Shown: positions 62,256-64,000 of the stretch, one piece after another
Numbering within the stretch: position 1 is the first letter of the stretch
Layout: every line of letters begins with the position of its first letter
NCBI GenBank assembly: GCA_000955785.1
Contig: JYOD01000037.1
Coordinates: 124,001-188,000, forward strand
Direction of reading: 5' to 3'
DNA: 64,000 bases
Source: Burkholderiaceae bacterium 16
GTDB taxonomy: Bacteria; Pseudomonadota; Gammaproteobacteria; Burkholderiales; Burkholderiaceae
Made by a program: the position numbers and the translations under genes
Notes under the pieces: model-generated
Seen by the model: the letters and a program-made list of their open reading frames with translations, nothing else
What the model was told of the DNA's origin: nothing
The model's database searches: none

Positions 62256-64000
62256 TTACTGCTGTTGCTGATCCGCCGAAGGCGTCGTCGGCGCAGCCGG
62301 TGCGGCCGGTGCGGCCGGTGCGGCCGGTGCGGCCGGTGCAGCAGGTGCAGCAGGTGCAGCAGGTGCTTCGCTGGTGTTGGCGATCGGACTGATGCTGCCA
62401 CCCTCTTCGGCCAGCGCGGCCTTCAGGGACAGGCGCAGGCGGCCCTTCTCGTCGGCCTGGATCAGCTTCACGCGAACGTGCTGGCCTTCCTTGAGCCAAT
62501 CCTTGATGTCCTTGACGCGCTCGTTGACGATCTCGGAGATGTGAAGCAGGCCGTCCTTGCCCGGCAGGATGTTGACGATGGCGCCAAAGTCCAGCAGCTT
62601 CAGCACGGTGCCGGCGTAGATCTTGCCCACTTCGGCTTCCGCGGTGATGCCTTCGATGCGGCGCTTGGCTTCGGCCATGCCATCGGTCGAGGTCGAGGCG
62701 ATGGTGATCGTGCCGTCTTCCTGGATGTCGATGGTGGTGCCGGTTTCCTTGGTCAGCGCCTGGATGGTCGAGCCGCCCTTGCCGATCACTTCGCGGATCT
62801 TGTCCGGATGGATCTTCATGGTGATCATGCGCGGTGCGTGCTCCGACAGCTCGGTGCGCGCATGGCCCATCGCATCCTGCATCTTGCCCAGTATATGCAG
62901 GCGGCCTTCCTTGGCTTGCGCCAGCGCGACCTGCATGATTTCCTTGGTGATGCCCTGGACCTTGATGTCCATCTGCAGCGCCGTGATGCCGTTGTCGGTA
63001 CCCGCGACCTTGAAGTCCATGTCGCCAAGGTGGTCCTCGTCACCGAGGATGTCGGTCAGCACGGCGAACTTGTTGCCTTCCAGGATCAGGCCCATGGCCA
63101 CGCCGGCCACGTGCGCCTTGATCGGAACGCCGGCGTCCATCAGTGCCAGGCAGCCGCCGCACACCGATGCCATCGACGACGAGCCGTTGGATTCGGTGAT
63201 TTCCGACACCAGCCGAATGGTGTAGGCAAATTCGTCATCCTTCGGCAGGACCGGGATCAGCGCGCGCTTGGCGAGGCGGCCGTGGCCGATTTCGCGGCGC
63301 TTGGGGCTGCCCACGCGACCGGTTTCGCCGGTGGCGAACGGAGGCATGTTGTAGTGGAGCATGAAGCGGTCGCGGTATTCGCCGGCGAGCGCGTCGATGA
63401 TCTGCTCGTCGCCCTTGGTGCCCAGCGTGGCAACCACCAGCGCCTGGGTTTCACCACGGGTGAAGATGGCCGAGCCGTGGGCGCGCGGCAGCACCGACGA
63501 ACGGATCTCGATCGGGCGCACGGTGCGGGTGTCGCGGCCATCGATGCGCGGCTCGCCCGACAGCACCTGGCTGCGCACGATCTTGGCTTCGATGTCGAAC
63601 AGCACGTTGCCCACTTCGACCTTGTCGGCTTCCACGCCGGCTTCGGCCAGCTTGGCCGTCACGGAGGCGTAGACTTCCTTGAGCTTCTGGCTGCGAGCCG
63701 ACTTCTGGCGCAGCTGGTAGGCGTCCTGCAGCAGCGGCAGGGCGATCTCGCCAACCTTGGCGATCAGCGCTTCGTTCTTCGGTGCGGCGGTCCAGTCCCA
63801 CTCCGGCTTGCCGCCGTCGCGCACCAGCTCATGGATGGCGTTGATGGCGGTCTGCATTTGCTCGTGGCCATAGACCACGGCGCCCAGCATCACTTCTTCC
63901 GACAGTTGGCGGGCTTCCGACTCCACCATCAGCACGGCGCGCTCGGTACCGGCTACCACGAGGTCCAGTTCCGATGCGGCGATCTGCGAGCGGGTCGGGT
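62256..64000 (-). CDS. pnp: Polyribonucleotide nucleotidyltransferase (PNPase), 5' end outside window
   Basis: The C-terminal 580 residues of the phosphorolytic 3'-5' exoribonuclease of the RNA degradosome. The start is beyond 64000; the visible part begins [20 protein letters not shown]. The second RNase PH core contains [20 protein letters not shown] and [20 protein letters not shown]; the KH domain [16 protein letters not shown]; the S1 domain [20 protein letters not shown] and DGLLHISEI. After the S1 domain a tail of about 45 residues consists mainly of Ala-Ala-Pro repeats ending in four Gln, not part of the E. coli protein. Confidence 0.97.
   Translation of the reverse strand, partial: PTRSQIAASELDLVVAGTERAVLMVESEARQLSEEVMLGAVVYGHEQMQTAINAIHELVRDGGKPEWDWTAAPKNEALIAKVGEIALPLLQDAYQLRQKSARSQKLKEVYASVTAKLAEAGVEADKVEVGNVLFDIEAKIVRSQVLSGEPRIDGRDTRTVRPIEIRSSVLPRAHGSAIFTRGETQALVVATLGTKGDEQIIDALAGEYRDRFMLHYNMPPFATGETGRVGSPKRREIGHGRLAKRALIPVLPKDDEFAYTIRLVSEITESNGSSSMASVCGGCLALMDAGVPIKAHVAGVAMGLILEGNKFAVLTDILGDEDHLGDMDFKVAGTDNGITALQMDIKVQGITKEIMQVALAQAKEGRLHILGKMQDAMGHARTELSEHAPRMITMKIHPDKIREVIGKGGSTIQALTKETGTTIDIQEDGTITIASTSTDGMAEAKRRIEGITAEAEVGKIYAGTVLKLLDFGAIVNILPGKDGLLHISEIVNERVKDIKDWLKEGQHVRVKLIQADEKGRLRLSLKAALAEEGGSISPIANTSEAPAAPAAPAAPAAPAAPAAPAAPAAPTTPSADQQQQ
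62291..62373. repeat. 9-bp tandem repeat inside the pnp tail
   Basis: Four exact copies of GGTGCGGCC followed by three of GGTGCAGCA (plus strand), with degenerate ends. It encodes about eight Ala-Ala-Pro units of the PNPase C-terminus. The two versions differ only at third codon positions. Confidence 0.85.

Overview
The window is a 64 kb piece of a high-GC betaproteobacterial main chromosome, most likely Cupriavidus or a close relative in the Burkholderiaceae. This is inferred from gene order (pnp, quinone oxidoreductase, tpiA, secG, tRNA-Leu, nuoA-N, DUF2818, Nudix, DUF1178), from ureJ lying between ureA and ureB, and from the Bug-type solute receptor. No search was run. I see no insertion sequence, prophage, CRISPR array or rRNA. 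It looks like core chromosome with small patches of gene decay.

Positions 1-13900 are a mixed metabolic region. It holds the 3' end of an N-formylglutamate amidohydrolase gene, a lipoprotein with a basic tail, a cytosolic-type M14 carboxypeptidase, yaaA, a PIN-domain protein, a methionine-type aminotransferase and a GST. A fatty-acyl block follows (3-hydroxyacyl-CoA dehydrogenase, enoyl-CoA hydratase/isomerase, histidine phosphatase, APH-like kinase), then a Bug receptor and a gamma-glutamyltransferase lipoprotein. Positions 14100-18110 hold a von Willebrand lipoprotein, an ECF sigma factor and a membrane-anchored putative anti-sigma factor. Positions 18150-24170 hold a LysR regulator divergent from an ACAD10/11-like acyl-CoA dehydrogenase, a second GST, a frameshifted unknown gene, an XRE regulator with an upstream inverted repeat, and a serine/threonine dehydratase-like enzyme.

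Positions 24500-37030 are a complete urea-nitrogen system on the minus strand: the urea ABC transporter urtABCDE followed by ureD-A-J-B-C-E-F-G. Upstream of urtA I see a near-consensus sigma-54 promoter (TGGCATG-N4-TTGCA) and two GCAC-N7-GTGC sites about 106 and 132 bp upstream of the predicted start. This points to NtrC control of urea uptake under nitrogen limitation. Imported urea would be split to ammonia and CO2 by the nickel urease made from the downstream genes.

Positions 37180-42380 hold a remnant of a Baeyer-Villiger-type monooxygenase, an MFS transporter, two MaoC hydratases and two adjacent acyl-CoA dehydrogenases that resemble heteromeric acyl-CoA dehydrogenase pairs. It looks like a partly decayed catabolic island. 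Positions 42470-59283 hold DUF1178, an odd strand-skewed intergenic stretch, a Nudix hydrolase, DUF2818 and the full 14-gene complex I operon (nuoA to nuoN, minus strand). Positions 59400-64000 hold tRNA-Leu(GAG) with a clear promoter, secG, tpiA, a quinone oxidoreductase and most of pnp, which runs off the window.
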